A stretch of DNA of 64,000 nt from Clavibacter michiganensis (GTDB taxonomy: Bacteria > Actinomycetota > Actinomycetes > Actinomycetales > Microbacteriaceae): the NCBI RefSeq assembly GCF_016907085.1, contig NZ_JAFBBJ010000001.1, positions 62,001 through 126,000 on the forward strand, in the 5' to 3' direction. This document shows, one piece after another, positions 42,770 to 51,949 of this stretch (position 1 is the first letter of the stretch; every line of letters begins with the position of its first letter). The notes under the pieces were generated by a model. That model had not been told where the DNA came from. It did no database searches and was given only the letters and a program-made list of their open reading frames with translations. A program made the translations under genes and the position numbers.

Positions 42770-44464
42770 ATGCCTGAGATCGACATGAAGCCCCGGAGCC
42801 GCGACGTCACCGACGGGATCGAGGCCACCTCATCGCGGGGCATGCTCCGCGCCGTCGGGATGGGCGACGAGGACTGGGAGAAGCCCCAGATCGGCGTCGC
42901 CAGCTCGTGGAACGAGGTCACCCCGTGCAACCTCAGCCTCGACCGCCTCGCGCAGGGCGCCAAGGAGGGCGTGCACGCGGGCGGCGGCTACCCCCTCCAG
43001 TTCGGCACCATCTCCGTCAGCGACGGCATCGCCATGGGCCACGAGGGCATGCACTTCTCGCTCGTCTCGCGCGAGGTCATCGCCGACAGCGTCGAGACCG
43101 TCATGATGGCCGAGCGCCTCGACGGATCCGTGCTCCTGGCCGGCTGCGACAAGTCGCTCCCCGGGATGCTCATGGCCGCGGCCCGCCTCGACCTCTCCTC
43201 GGTGTTCCTCTACGCGGGATCCATCGCGCCCGGCTGGGTGAAGCTCTCGGACGGCACCGAGAAGGAGGTCACCATCATCGACGCCTTCGAGGCGGTCGGC
43301 GCGTGCAAGGCCGGCACGATGAGCCAGGAGGACCTGACCCGCATCGAGAAGGCCATCTGCCCGGGCGAGGGCGCCTGCGGCGGCATGTACACCGCGAACA
43401 CCATGGCGAGCGTGGCCGAGGCCCTCGGGATGAGCCTCCCGGGATCCGCCGCCCCGCCGAGCGCCGACCGCCGCCGCGACTACTTCGCGCACCGCTCGGG
43501 CGAGGCCGTCGTGAACCTGATCGCGAAGGGCATCACCGCGCGCGACATCATGACGAAGGAGGCGTTCGAGAACGCCATCTCCGTGGTCATGGCGTTCGGC
43601 GGATCCACCAACGCCGTCCTCCACCTCCTCGCCATCGCGCGCGAGGCCGAGGTCGACCTGCAGCTGTCCGACTTCAACCGCATCGCCGACCGCGTGCCGC
43701 ACCTCGGCGACCTGAAGCCCTTCGGCCGCTTCGTCATGAACGACGTCGACCGCGTCGGCGGCGTGCCCGTCGTCATGAAGGCCCTGCTCGACGCGGGCCT
43801 CCTGCACGGCGACGTCATGACCGTCACCGGCCGCACCATGCGCGAGAACCTCGAGTCGATGGACCTCGCGGAGCTCGACGGCACGGTCCTCCGCAAGATG
43901 GACGACCCCATCCACGCCACCGGCGGCATCAGCGTGCTGCACGGCTCGCTCGCCCCCGAGGGCGCGGTCGTGAAGACCGCCGGCTTCGACCTCGACGTGT
44001 TCGAGGGCCCGGCCCGCGTCTTCGAGCGCGAGCGCGCCGCCATGGACGCGCTCACCGAGGGCCGCATCTCGAAGGGCGACGTCATCGTCATCCGCTACGA
44101 GGGCCCGAAGGGCGGCCCCGGCATGCGCGAGATGCTCGCCATCACGGGCGCCATCAAGGGGGCCGGCCTCGGCAAGGATGTACTACTCTTGACGGACGGT
44201 CGATTCTCAGGCGGCACAACCGGACTGTGCATCGGCCACATGGCTCCCGAAGCGGTGGACGCAGGTCCCGTCGCCTTCGTGCGCGATGGAGACCGGATCC
44301 GCGTCGACATCGCCGCTCGCACGCTCGACCTACTGGTCGACGAGGCCGAGCTCGCCGCCCGCCGTGAGGGGTGGGCACCTCTCCCGCCGCGCTACACGCG
44401 CGGGGTCCTCGCCAAGTACGCCAAGCTCGTGCACTCGGCCGCCGAGGGCGCGATCACGGGATGA
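42770..44464 (+). CDS. ilvD: Dihydroxy-acid dehydratase
   Basis: 564 residues from ATG 42770. Fe-S ligand cysteines occur in [25 protein letters not shown] and [15 protein letters not shown]; the C-terminal domain has [24 protein letters not shown]. It removes water from 2,3-dihydroxy acids in valine, isoleucine and CoA synthesis. First gene of ilvD-ilvB-ilvN-ilvC; the ATG of a possible early ilvB start (44461) overlaps its stop. Odd feature: bases 44177-44380 use many A/T-ending codons (gta, cta, cga, tca, aca, gga), quite unlike the rest of the gene, while the protein stays intact and well conserved. Confidence 0.95.
   Translation: MPEIDMKPRSRDVTDGIEATSSRGMLRAVGMGDEDWEKPQIGVASSWNEVTPCNLSLDRLAQGAKEGVHAGGGYPLQFGTISVSDGIAMGHEGMHFSLVSREVIADSVETVMMAERLDGSVLLAGCDKSLPGMLMAAARLDLSSVFLYAGSIAPGWVKLSDGTEKEVTIIDAFEAVGACKAGTMSQEDLTRIEKAICPGEGACGGMYTANTMASVAEALGMSLPGSAAPPSADRRRDYFAHRSGEAVVNLIAKGITARDIMTKEAFENAISVVMAFGGSTNAVLHLLAIAREAEVDLQLSDFNRIADRVPHLGDLKPFGRFVMNDVDRVGGVPVVMKALLDAGLLHGDVMTVTGRTMRENLESMDLAELDGTVLRKMDDPIHATGGISVLHGSLAPEGAVVKTAGFDLDVFEGPARVFERERAAMDALTEGRISKGDVIVIRYEGPKGGPGMREMLAITGAIKGAGLGKDVLLLTDGRFSGGTTGLCIGHMAPEAVDAGPVAFVRDGDRIRVDIAARTLDLLVDEAELAARREGWAPLPPRYTRGVLAKYAKLVHSAAEGAITG
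44177..44380 (+). other. Codon-usage island inside ilvD
   Basis: About 19 of 68 codons end in A or T here, against about five in the preceding 469 codons of the same gene. Edges are sharp on both sides and the reading frame and protein are normal. Confidence 0.7.
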
Positions 44465-44508
44465 CCCCCTCCTCACCTCCAGCACCCTCTCCCAGGAATC
44501 GCGCACAC

Positions 44509-46344
44509 ATGCCAGCTCTGCCCACCCCGCCCCCCACGCCGCAGGCGCCGACCGCCCACCAGGGCGACGAGATCCTCACGGGCGCCGAGGCCGTCGTCCG
44601 CACGCTCGAGCTCCTCGGGGTCGACGACATCTTCGGCCTCCCCGGCGGTGCCATCCTCCCCACCTACGACCCGCTCATGGACTCGACGAAGCTGCGCCAC
44701 ATCCTCGTCCGCCACGAGCAGGGCGCCGGCCACGCCGCCGAGGGCTACGCGTCCTCGAGCGGACGCACCGGCGTCTGCATCGCCACCTCCGGCCCCGGGG
44801 CGACGAACCTCGTCACGGCCATCGCGGACGCATACATGGACTCGGTGCCGCTCCTCGCGATCACCGGCCAGGTCTTCTCCACGCTCATGGGCACCGACGC
44901 CTTCCAGGAGGCCGACATCGTGGGCATCACGATGCCCATCACGAAGCACAGCTTCCTGGTCACGCGGCCCGAGGACATCCCGTCGACCATCGCGTCGGCG
45001 TACCACATCGCCTCCACCGGCCGGCCGGGCCCGGTCCTCGTCGACATCACGAAGGACGCGCAGCAGCTCGAGGCGCCGTTCCACTGGCCGCCGAAGATCG
45101 ACCTGCCCGGCTATCGGCCCGTCGTCAAGGCGCACGGCAAGCAGATCCAGGCCGCCGCGCAGCTGCTCGTCGAGGCGAAGAAGCCCGTCCTGTACGTCGG
45201 CGGCGGCGTGATCCGCGCGAAGGCGCACGAGGAGCTGCTCGCGCTGGCCGAGGCGGTCGGCGCCCCCGTCGTCACGACGCTCATGGCGCGCGGCGCGTTC
45301 CCCGACTCCCACCCGCAGCAGCTCGGCATGCCCGGGATGCACGGCACGGTGCCCGCGGTGCTCGCGCTGCAGGAGTCCGACCTGCTCGTGTCGCTCGGCG
45401 CGCGCTTCGACGACCGGGTCACCGGCAAGGCGTCGCTCTTCGCGCCGCACGCCAAGGTCGTCCACGTCGACGTGGACCCCGCCGAGATCTCCAAGATCCG
45501 CATCGCGGACGTCCCGATCGTGGGCGACGCGAAGGACGTCATCGCCGACCTGGCCGTGGCGTTCCGCGAGGCGAAGGCCGCGTCCGAGGTCGAGCAGGAC
45601 ATCGCCGACTGGTGGACCTACCTCGACGGCCTCCGCGAGGAGTTCCCGCTCGGCTACGCGGAGCCCGCGGACGGCCAGCTCGCGCCGCAGTACGTCATCC
45701 AGCGCATCGGCGAGATCACGGGGCCGGAGGGCGTGTTCGCGTCCGGCGTCGGCCAGCACCAGATGTGGGCCGCGCAGTTCATCAAGTACGAGCGCCCCAA
45801 CTCGTGGCTCAACTCCGGCGGCGCCGGCACCATGGGCTACTCGGTGCCCGCCGCAATGGGCGCCAAGGTCGCCCAGCCGGACCGCCACGTGTGGGCGATC
45901 GACGGCGACGGCTGCTTCCAGATGACCAACCAGGAGCTCGCCACCTGCACGATCAACGACATCCCGATCAAGGTCGCGATCATCAACAACTCGTCGCTCG
46001 GCATGGTGCGCCAGTGGCAGACCCTCTTCTACGAGGGCCGCTACTCGAACACCGACCTCAACACGGGCGGCGGCACCCGCATGGTGCCCGACTTCGTGAA
46101 GATGGCCGACGCGTACGGCGCCCTCGGGATCCGCGTGACGAAGCCGGAGGAGGTGGACGACGCGATCCGCCTGGCGCTCGCGACGAACGACCGCCCCGTC
46201 GTCATCGACTTCGTGGTGAGCCGTGACGCGATGGTGTGGCCGATGGTGCCGCAGGGCCTCAGCAACAGCGCGGTGCAGTACGCCCGCGACCACGCGCCCG
46301 ACTGGGACGACGACCTCGCCGAGACCGGGAGGACCGAGAAGTGA
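44509..46344 (+). CDS. ilvB: Acetolactate synthase large subunit
   Basis: 611 residues from ATG 44509 (AGGA 11 bases upstream). ATG 44461, overlapping the ilvD stop as ATGA, would add 16 residues ([16 protein letters not shown]) and cannot be excluded. ThDP-enzyme landmarks: [32 protein letters not shown] with the catalytic Glu, [21 protein letters not shown], and the ThDP/Mg motif [41 protein letters not shown]. It condenses pyruvate with pyruvate or 2-oxobutyrate. ilvN follows with a GTGA overlap. The Pro/Thr-rich N-terminus is common in actinobacterial homologues. Confidence 0.95.
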   Translation: MPALPTPPPTPQAPTAHQGDEILTGAEAVVRTLELLGVDDIFGLPGGAILPTYDPLMDSTKLRHILVRHEQGAGHAAEGYASSSGRTGVCIATSGPGATNLVTAIADAYMDSVPLLAITGQVFSTLMGTDAFQEADIVGITMPITKHSFLVTRPEDIPSTIASAYHIASTGRPGPVLVDITKDAQQLEAPFHWPPKIDLPGYRPVVKAHGKQIQAAAQLLVEAKKPVLYVGGGVIRAKAHEELLALAEAVGAPVVTTLMARGAFPDSHPQQLGMPGMHGTVPAVLALQESDLLVSLGARFDDRVTGKASLFAPHAKVVHVDVDPAEISKIRIADVPIVGDAKDVIADLAVAFREAKAASEVEQDIADWWTYLDGLREEFPLGYAEPADGQLAPQYVIQRIGEITGPEGVFASGVGQHQMWAAQFIKYERPNSWLNSGGAGTMGYSVPAAMGAKVAQPDRHVWAIDGDGCFQMTNQELATCTINDIPIKVAIINNSSLGMVRQWQTLFYEGRYSNTDLNTGGGTRMVPDFVKMADAYGALGIRVTKPEEVDDAIRLALATNDRPVVIDFVVSRDAMVWPMVPQGLSNSAVQYARDHAPDWDDDLAETGRTEK

Positions 46345-46850
46345 GCCACATCCTGAGCCTCCTGGTGGAGGACAAGCCCGGCCTCCTCACCCGCGTCGCA
46401 GGGCTCTTCGCCCGTCGCGGCTTCAACATCGAGTCGCTCGCGGTCGGCGCGAGCGAGATCGAGGGCCTCTCGCGGATCACGGTCGTCGTGGACGTCGAGG
46501 CTCTCCCGCTCGAGCAGGTGACGAAGCAGCTCAACAAGCTGATCAACGTCATCAAGATCGTGGAGCTCGACCCCGGGCAGGCCGTCGAGCGCGAGCACCT
46601 GCTCGTCAAGGTGCGTGTCGACAACACGACCCGCTCGCAGGTGCTCGAGGCGGTGAACCTCTTCCGCGCCCGCGTGGTCGACGTGGCCACCGACGCACTG
46701 ATCATCGAGGTCACGGGCGACTCGGGCAAGGTGCAGGCGCTCCTCCGGGTGCTCGAGCCCTTCGGCATCAAGGAGCTCGCGCAGTCGGGGCTCCTCGCCA
46801 TGGGGCGCGGGTCCAAGTCGATCACCGACCGCGTCTTCCGCACCCCCTAG
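46341..46850 (+). CDS. ilvN: Acetolactate synthase small (regulatory) subunit
   Basis: 169 residues from GTG 46341, overlapping the ilvB stop. The N-terminal ACT domain ([37 protein letters not shown]) binds valine for feedback inhibition; the C-terminal ALS_ss_C domain is seen in [68 protein letters not shown]. Activates and regulates IlvB. Length is normal for the family. Confidence 0.96.
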   Translation: MSHILSLLVEDKPGLLTRVAGLFARRGFNIESLAVGASEIEGLSRITVVVDVEALPLEQVTKQLNKLINVIKIVELDPGQAVEREHLLVKVRVDNTTRSQVLEAVNLFRARVVDVATDALIIEVTGDSGKVQALLRVLEPFGIKELAQSGLLAMGRGSKSITDRVFRTP

Positions 46851-46883
46851 CGCCGACCGCGGCGGGCCGTGCGGGACAGCCGC

Positions 46884-46889
46884 TAGGCT
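46884..46889 (+). promoter_or_regulatory. Possible internal -10 TAGGCT before ilvC
   Basis: A start near 46896 would give a leader of about 129 bases. The -35 is not clear, so read-through from ilvN remains possible. Confidence 0.3.
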
Positions 46890-47024
46890 CCCCGCGCACC
46901 GCGCCCTCCGCGCATGCACGCACCCTCCCGCACGATCACGACCACGCCCCGCCCGAGCGCGGGGCAGCCAGGCACGACCGCCCCTCGCCCCTCTCGGGGA
47001 CGACAGAACAAGGAGATCCATCAC

Positions 47025-48050
47025 GTGACTGACATCGTCTACGACAAGGACGCCGACCTCTCGCTCATCCAGGGTCGCAAGGTCGCCGTCATCGGCTACG
47101 GCTCGCAGGGCCACGCGCACGCGCTGAACCTCCGCGACTCCGGCGTCGAGGTCGTCATCGGCCTCAAGGAGGGCTCGACGAGCCGCGCCAAGGCCGAGGA
47201 GCAGGGCTTCACGGTGAAGACGCCGTCCGACGCATCCGCGTGGGCCGACGTGATCGTCATCCTCGCGCCCGACCAGCACCAGCGCGGCCTCTACGCGGAC
47301 AGCGTCCGCGACAACCTCACCGAGGGCAAGACGCTCGTCTTCGCGCACGGGTTCAACATCCGCTTCGGCTACATCGAGGCGCCCGAGGGCGTCGACGTCG
47401 TCCTCGTCGCCCCGAAGGGCCCGGGCCACACCGTGCGCCGCGAGTTCGAGGCCGGCCGCGGCGTCCCCGTCATCGTCGCCGTCGAGGTCGACGCGTCGGG
47501 CAAGGCGTGGGACCTCGCGTGGTCGTACGCCAAGGGCATCGGCGGCCTCCGCGCCGGCGGCATCCGCACCACCTTCACCGAGGAGACGGAGACCGACCTC
47601 TTCGGCGAGCAGGCCGTGCTCTGCGGCGGCACCTCGCAGCTGGTGCAGTACGGCTTCGAGACGCTGATCGAGGCGGGCTACCAGCCGCAGATCGCGTACT
47701 TCGAGGTGCTGCACGAGCTCAAGCTCATCGTCGACCTCATGTGGGAGGGCGGCATCGCGAAGCAGCGCTGGAGCATCTCCGACACGGCCGAGTACGGCGA
47801 CTACGTCTCCGGCCCGCGCGTCATCTCGCCGGACGTCAAGGAGAACATGAAGGCCGTCCTCGCGGACATCCAGTCCGGCGCGTTCGCCGACCGCTTCATC
47901 AAGGACCAGGACGCCGGCGCGCCCGAGTTCCTCGAGCTCCGCAAGAAGGGCGAGGAGCACCCGATCGAGTCGACCGGCCGCGAGCTGCGCAAGCTCTTCG
48001 CGTGGAACAAGGCCGACGACGACTACACGGACGGCTCGGTCGCCCGCTAG
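47025..48050 (+). CDS. ilvC: Ketol-acid reductoisomerase
   Basis: 341 residues from GTG 47025, with AAGGAGAT eight bases upstream; an in-frame ATG at 46914 would add a 37-residue low-complexity extension and is rejected. Class I KARI: Rossmann motif [24 protein letters not shown], cofactor loop [17 protein letters not shown], and the knotted helical domain with [25 protein letters not shown] and ELRKLFAW. It converts acetolactate or acetohydroxybutyrate with NADPH and Mg. A 174-bp gap follows ilvN, so it may also have its own promoter. Confidence 0.97.
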   Translation: MTDIVYDKDADLSLIQGRKVAVIGYGSQGHAHALNLRDSGVEVVIGLKEGSTSRAKAEEQGFTVKTPSDASAWADVIVILAPDQHQRGLYADSVRDNLTEGKTLVFAHGFNIRFGYIEAPEGVDVVLVAPKGPGHTVRREFEAGRGVPVIVAVEVDASGKAWDLAWSYAKGIGGLRAGGIRTTFTEETETDLFGEQAVLCGGTSQLVQYGFETLIEAGYQPQIAYFEVLHELKLIVDLMWEGGIAKQRWSISDTAEYGDYVSGPRVISPDVKENMKAVLADIQSGAFADRFIKDQDAGAPEFLELRKKGEEHPIESTGRELRKLFAWNKADDDYTDGSVAR

Positions 48051-48068
48051 GCGACGCCCCATCCCCAC

Positions 48069-48103
48069 CGGACGCCCGGTCGCCTCGCGCGGCCGGGCGT
48101 CCG
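48069..48103. terminator. Hairpin after ilvC
   Basis: An 11-bp perfect stem, 48069-48079 with 48093-48103, and a 13-base loop, 18 bases after the ilvC stop. Confidence 0.65.
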
Positions 48104-48153
48104 CGCGTCCCCAGGGCGTCCCGGCACCAGGCGGGCGTCCGGATGCGAGCACG

Positions 48154-48159
48154 TACGAT
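48154..48159 (+). promoter_or_regulatory. -10 TACGAT, leaderless type
   Basis: It ends six bases before ATG 48166. The spacer is CGGGGG, which could also serve weakly as a ribosome site. Confidence 0.45.
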
Positions 48160-48165
48160 CGGGGG

Positions 48166-48699
48166 ATGCCCAGGACCCCCGACGACGACGCCCTCAGCTG
48201 GGCCGGCGAGGAGGCGGATCCCACGCTCGCCCGGTCGCCCGAGCCGCAGCGCGCCGTGCCCCGCCGCCGACCGGACGCCGCACCCGTGACCGGGAGCGGC
48301 CGGGCGACCGCCCTCGGGGCGACGGCCGCGCGCCGGGCCGCCGCGTCCGGATCCGCTGCGGGATCCGATGAGCCGCGTGTCGGCCTCGCGGCCGACCACG
48401 ACGACCACGCCGCCCCCGACGCCTCGCCCGAGGTGGTGGGGCTCGCCTTCTTCGGCGCCGTCGCGGTGCTCGAGACCATCGCCTGGTTCTTCGTCGTGCG
48501 CGACAACCCGTCGAGCGCGGGGTCCGCGTTCCAGGTCGGCGTCGCGCAGGCGACCGAGGCGCTCACGGTGCTCGCGCCGCCGCTGTGGCTGGCCGCCGTC
48601 GTCGCCGCGCTGCGGGGGATGCGCGTCGGCCCCCGCATGCTCGTGCTCGCCGCGGGTGCCGTGGTCCTCTTCCCGTGGCCCTGGCTGGTGACCCGGTGA
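48166..48699 (+). CDS. Membrane protein with long polar N-terminus, unknown
   Basis: 177 residues. The first 85 or so are polar and Ala/Arg/Asp-rich (ARSPEPQRAVPRRRPDAAPVTG), then three hydrophobic segments (VVGLAFFGAVAVLETIAWFFVV, VAQATEALTVLAPPLWLAAVVAAL, MLVLAAGAVVLFPWPWLVT). No family recognised. The stop overlaps the next start (GTGA), so it forms a two-gene unit with another small membrane protein. Confidence 0.7.
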   Translation: MPRTPDDDALSWAGEEADPTLARSPEPQRAVPRRRPDAAPVTGSGRATALGATAARRAAASGSAAGSDEPRVGLAADHDDHAAPDASPEVVGLAFFGAVAVLETIAWFFVVRDNPSSAGSAFQVGVAQATEALTVLAPPLWLAAVVAALRGMRVGPRMLVLAAGAVVLFPWPWLVTR

Positions 48700-49064
48700 G
48701 CGGCGACGAGGCGAGCGTCCGCGTGACCGCGACGGCTCCCGCGCGGACGCGCCGCGGCCGGCCGACGCGCGCCGGGTGGGTCGTCGGGATCCTCGGCGCG
48801 CTGGCCCACGGCATCCTCGTGTGGCAGGCCGTCGACCAGTACACGGCGTTCCGCGACATCGCGACGGCGTTCGGCGGATCGCTCCGGCCGGGCACCCTCG
48901 CGACGCTCGTGGGCGCGATCCTCGTGCCCGTCGTCGCGTTCGTCCTCGGAGCGCTGGCGACGCGCGGCCGGCCCGTCGCCGCGCGCGTCCTCGTCATGCT
49001 CGCGGGCCTCGCCGCGGCGAGCGCGCTCACGGTCGGCCTCGCGGCCCTGCTGCCGCTCGTCTAG
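48696..49064 (+). CDS. Small membrane protein, unknown
   Basis: 122 residues from GTG 48696, coupled to the gene before it by a four-base overlap. A basic start (APARTRRGRPTRAG) is followed by three helices (WVVGILGALAHGILVWQAV, GTLATLVGAILVPVVAFVLGALAT, RVLVMLAGLAAASALTVGLAALLPLV). No motif of known function. Ends 13 bases before the convergent DoxX gene. Confidence 0.7.
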   Translation: MSGDEASVRVTATAPARTRRGRPTRAGWVVGILGALAHGILVWQAVDQYTAFRDIATAFGGSLRPGTLATLVGAILVPVVAFVLGALATRGRPVAARVLVMLAGLAAASALTVGLAALLPLV

Positions 49065-49077
49065 CGGCGGCGGATCG

Positions 49078-49479
49078 CTAGAGCGGCCAGCCCGCGAAGA
49101 GCACGAGCCCGATCAGCACCGCCTGCGCCACGAGGCGCGGCACCAGCGGGATCGCGATGCGGCCGAAGCGCTCCGGGTGCCGGGCCGCGTAGGCGTTCGC
49201 GGGGAAGACCGCGACCAGGAACACCGCCAGCGCGATGCCCGCCGCGAGCCGCAGCGGCTCGACCAGCAGGCCGATCCCGCCCGCGATCTCGCACACGCCG
49301 GTGAACCGCACGAGCGCCAGGGGAGAGGGCACGCCGGGGCGGCGGAAGGACGGCGGGATGATCGCCGCCATGGCCCGCGCGGCCTTCGGCACGAAGTGGT
49401 TGACGCCCATGCCGACGAAGACGAGGGCCAGCAGGATCCGCACGGCGAGCTGGATCGTCGTCCACGTCACATCGCTCAT
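49078..49479 (-). CDS. DoxX-family membrane protein
   Basis: 133 residues with four helices. The family signature is visible in RILLALVFVGMGVNHFVPKAARAMAAIIPP and VRFTGVCEIAGGIGLLVEPLRLAAGIALAVFLVAVFPANAYAA. DoxX-like proteins are inner-membrane proteins linked to redox stress in Mycobacterium, but the role of this one is unknown. It is divergent from serA (62 bp). Confidence 0.85.
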   Translation of the reverse strand: MSDVTWTTIQLAVRILLALVFVGMGVNHFVPKAARAMAAIIPPSFRRPGVPSPLALVRFTGVCEIAGGIGLLVEPLRLAAGIALAVFLVAVFPANAYAARHPERFGRIAIPLVPRLVAQAVLIGLVLFAGWPL

Positions 49480-49541
49480 CGCCCCATTCTGGGGCCACTA
49501 GCATGTGAGGGTCCCAGCCGCCCCCGCCCGAAGGACCGCTC

Positions 49542-51131
49542 TTGACCAAGCCCGTCGTCGTCATCGCCGAAGAACTCTCGCCCGCCACCGTCGACGCCCT
49601 GGGGCCCGACTTCGACGTCCGATCCGTCGACGGCACCGACCGCCCGGCCCTGCTCGCGGCCCTCGCGGACGCGGACGCCGTGCTCGTGCGCTCCGCCACC
49701 AAGATCGACGCGGAGGCCATCGCCGCCGCCCCGCGCCTCCAGGTCGTCGCCCGCGCGGGCGTGGGCCTCGACAACGTCGACATCAAGGCCGCGACCACCG
49801 CGGGCGTCATGGTCGTGAACGCGCCGACCTCCAACGTCATCTCGGCCGCCGAGCTCGCCATCGGCCACATCCTCTCGCTCGCGCGCTTCATCCCGGACGC
49901 GAGCGCCTCGCTCAAGCAGGGCCTCTGGAAGCGCTCGTCCTTCACGGGCGTCGAGCTCTACGAGAAGACCATCGGCATCGTCGGCCTCGGCCGCATCGGC
50001 ACGCTCGTGGCCCAGCGCCTCGCGGGCTTCGGCGCCACGCTCGTCGCGTACGACCCCTACGTCACGCCGGCCCGCGCGCAGCAGCTCGGCGTGCAGCTCC
50101 TCCCGCTCGACGAGCTGATGCAGGCCTCGGACTTCATCACCATCCACATCCCCAAGACGCCCGACACCACGGGCCTCATCTCCACGGAGCAGTTCGCGCT
50201 CGCGAAGCCGAGCTTGCGCATCGTCAACGCGAGCCGCGGCGGCATCATCGACGAGGACGCGCTGTACACGGCGCTCAAGTCGAAGCGCATCGCGGGCGCC
50301 GGCCTCGACGTGTTCGTCAGCGAGCCGCCCACGGGATCCCCGCTGCTCGACCTCGACAACATCATCGTCACGCCGCACCTCGGCGCCTCCACCGACGAGG
50401 CCCAGGAGAAGGCCGGCGTCTCGGTCGCGAAGAGCGTGCGCCTCGCCCTCGGCGGTGAGCTCGTGCCGGACGCCGTGAATGTCGCGGGCGGCGTCATCGA
50501 CCCGTACGTGCGCCCCGGCATCCCGCTGATGGAGAAGCTCGGCCAGGTGTTCTCCGGCCTCGCGCACGAGGCGCTCACGAGCATCGACGTGGTCGTCCGC
50601 GGCGAGCTCGCCGGCTACGACGTCAGCGTGCTGAAGCTCGCGGCGCTCAAGGGCGTCTTCACCAACGTCGTGAGCGAGAACGTCTCCTACGTCAACGCGC
50701 CGCTGCTCGCCGAGCAGCGCGGGCTCGAGGTGCGCCTCATCACGGACGCCGTGTCGGAGGAGTACCGGAACGTCCTCAGCATCCGCGGCGCGCTGTCCGA
50801 CGGCACCCAGGTGTCGGTGTCAGGCACGCTCACGGGCACCAAGCAGATCGAGAAGCTCGTCGAGATCGACGGCTACGACGTCGAGGTGCCGTTCAGCCGC
50901 CACCTCATCGTCATGAAGTACGAGGACCGCCCGGGCATCGTCGCGGTCTACGGCAAGGAGTTCGGCGACGCCGAGGTCAACATCGCCGGCATGCAGATCG
51001 CCCGCCAGGAGGCCGGCGGCCGCGCGCTCAGCGTGCTCAGCGTCGACTCGCCCGTGCCGGACGGCGTGCTGGAGAACGTGCGGCGGGCCATCCAGGCGAC
51101 GTCGCTGCGCGAGATCGACATCGCCGACTGA
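49542..51131 (+). CDS. serA: D-3-phosphoglycerate dehydrogenase
   Basis: 529 residues from TTG 49542, with AAGGA six bases upstream. The 2-hydroxyacid dehydrogenase fold has VVARAGVGLDNVDIKAATTAGVMVVNAPTSN, the NAD motif GIVGLGRIGTLVAQRLAGFGA, INASRGGIIDEDAL-type text (IVNASRGGIIDEDALY) and HLGASTDEAQEKAG with the catalytic histidine. As in mycobacterial SerA, an ASB domain (about 320-450) and a C-terminal ACT domain (HLIVMKYEDRPGIVAVYGKEFGDAEVNIAGMQIAR) follow, which give serine feedback control. First step of serine synthesis. The TTG start is the only in-frame start next to a ribosome site. Confidence 0.96.
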   Translation: MTKPVVVIAEELSPATVDALGPDFDVRSVDGTDRPALLAALADADAVLVRSATKIDAEAIAAAPRLQVVARAGVGLDNVDIKAATTAGVMVVNAPTSNVISAAELAIGHILSLARFIPDASASLKQGLWKRSSFTGVELYEKTIGIVGLGRIGTLVAQRLAGFGATLVAYDPYVTPARAQQLGVQLLPLDELMQASDFITIHIPKTPDTTGLISTEQFALAKPSLRIVNASRGGIIDEDALYTALKSKRIAGAGLDVFVSEPPTGSPLLDLDNIIVTPHLGASTDEAQEKAGVSVAKSVRLALGGELVPDAVNVAGGVIDPYVRPGIPLMEKLGQVFSGLAHEALTSIDVVVRGELAGYDVSVLKLAALKGVFTNVVSENVSYVNAPLLAEQRGLEVRLITDAVSEEYRNVLSIRGALSDGTQVSVSGTLTGTKQIEKLVEIDGYDVEVPFSRHLIVMKYEDRPGIVAVYGKEFGDAEVNIAGMQIARQEAGGRALSVLSVDSPVPDGVLENVRRAIQATSLREIDIAD

Positions 51132-51150
51132 TCCCCGCTCGGATCGACCA

Positions 51151-51186
51151 CCGCGAGGGCGGCTGCTGCGGCGGCCGCCCTCGCGG
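51151..51186. terminator. Bidirectional hairpin between serA and tetR
   Basis: 13 bp perfect, 51151-51163 with 51174-51186, loop of ten bases. It lies between convergent genes. Confidence 0.7.
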
Positions 51187-51210
51187 CGCGTCCGGGACCG
51201 GCGGGCCCGG

Positions 51211-51834
51211 TCAGCCGCGCGTCGAGCGGAGCCGCACGAGGTCGTCGACCACGCGGATGAGCTCGTCGAGCGCCTCGTCGGCGGGCGCGGATCCGCCGAG
51301 CCACGGCTGCAGCGCGCTGTTGTAGTAGAGGCCGTCGCCGATGAGGAGCACGGCGCGCGCCACGGCCGGGTCGCCCACGGCCTCGAGGATCACGGCGGCC
51401 CACTCGTCCTGCAGGTGCGTGAGGGCGTCGCGGGCGCGCGGGTGGTTGCCCTGCGCGAGCCGGGAGGTCGCGACGTACGCGCGGTCGAAGGGCGTGGCGG
51501 TGGACAGCGATCCGCGGATCCACCGATCGACGGGTCCGCGCTCCGCCCGCCGCAACCGCTCGACGTCCTCGCGCGCGAGCGCCGCCATGCGCGCGAGCAG
51601 GCCGTCGACGAGCGCCTCCTTGCCGCCGAAGTGGTAGAGCAGCCCGCCCTTGGAGACGCCGGCCGCGGCGGCGACCGCCTCGAGGGTCGTGCCGCGCTCG
51701 CCCTGCTGCACGAGCAGCTCCTCGAAGGCGTCGAGGATGCGGTCGCGCGCGGTCCCGCCGGAGGAGGACGCCGGGTCGGATGCGGCGTCGGTCTCGGATT
51801 CGGGCGCGGGGTCGTCGGGCGTGGCGGCGGGCAT
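51211..51834 (-). CDS. TetR-family repressor of the adjacent MFS gene
   Basis: 207 residues from ATG 51834. The HTH is ARDRILDAFEELLVQQGERGTTLEAVAAAAGVSKGGLLYHFGGKEALVDGLLARM. The first 27 residues are an acidic, low-complexity extension (PDDPAPESETDAASDPASSS). It is divergent from an MFS drug exporter, and a 22-bp palindrome (51862-51883) lies between them. The start is preceded at six bases by TACGCT. A classical repressor/efflux pair; the ligand is unknown. Confidence 0.92.
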   Translation of the reverse strand: MPAATPDDPAPESETDAASDPASSSGGTARDRILDAFEELLVQQGERGTTLEAVAAAAGVSKGGLLYHFGGKEALVDGLLARMAALAREDVERLRRAERGPVDRWIRGSLSTATPFDRAYVATSRLAQGNHPRARDALTHLQDEWAAVILEAVGDPAVARAVLLIGDGLYYNSALQPWLGGSAPADEALDELIRVVDDLVRLRSTRG

Positions 51835-51840
51835 GGATCC

Positions 51841-51846
51841 AGCGTA
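51841..51846 (-). promoter_or_regulatory. -10 TACGCT, leaderless type
   Basis: It lies six bases before ATG 51834 of the TetR gene. Confidence 0.5.
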
Positions 51847-51861
51847 GCGGCGGCTTGCTCG

Positions 51862-51883
51862 CTGTACCGACCGGACGGTACAG
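51862..51883. promoter_or_regulatory. TetR operator between tetR and MFS gene
   Basis: A perfect palindrome: CTGTACCG (51862-51869), six-base centre ACCGGA, CGGTACAG (51876-51883). It overlaps the upstream promoter regions of both divergent genes. Confidence 0.75.
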
Positions 51884-51949
51884 TGATATCCGTCGCTCCC
51901 GCGGCCCCGTCCGCGCGCCCCGCGCCTCCCGACGTCAGGAAGCCCCGTC

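Noticed and set aside
44473..46293. 606-codon minus-strand frame over ilvB
   Set aside because: Antisense shadow of a certain gene; translation is Arg/Val/His-rich without domains.
46914..47024. Upstream in-frame start for ilvC
   Set aside because: It would add 37 low-complexity residues not seen in KARI proteins, and AAGGAGAT stands directly before GTG 47025.
49480..49541. CAGAAT six bases before the DoxX start as a leaderless -10
   Set aside because: It does not match TANNNT at the first base, so I left it out of the count.
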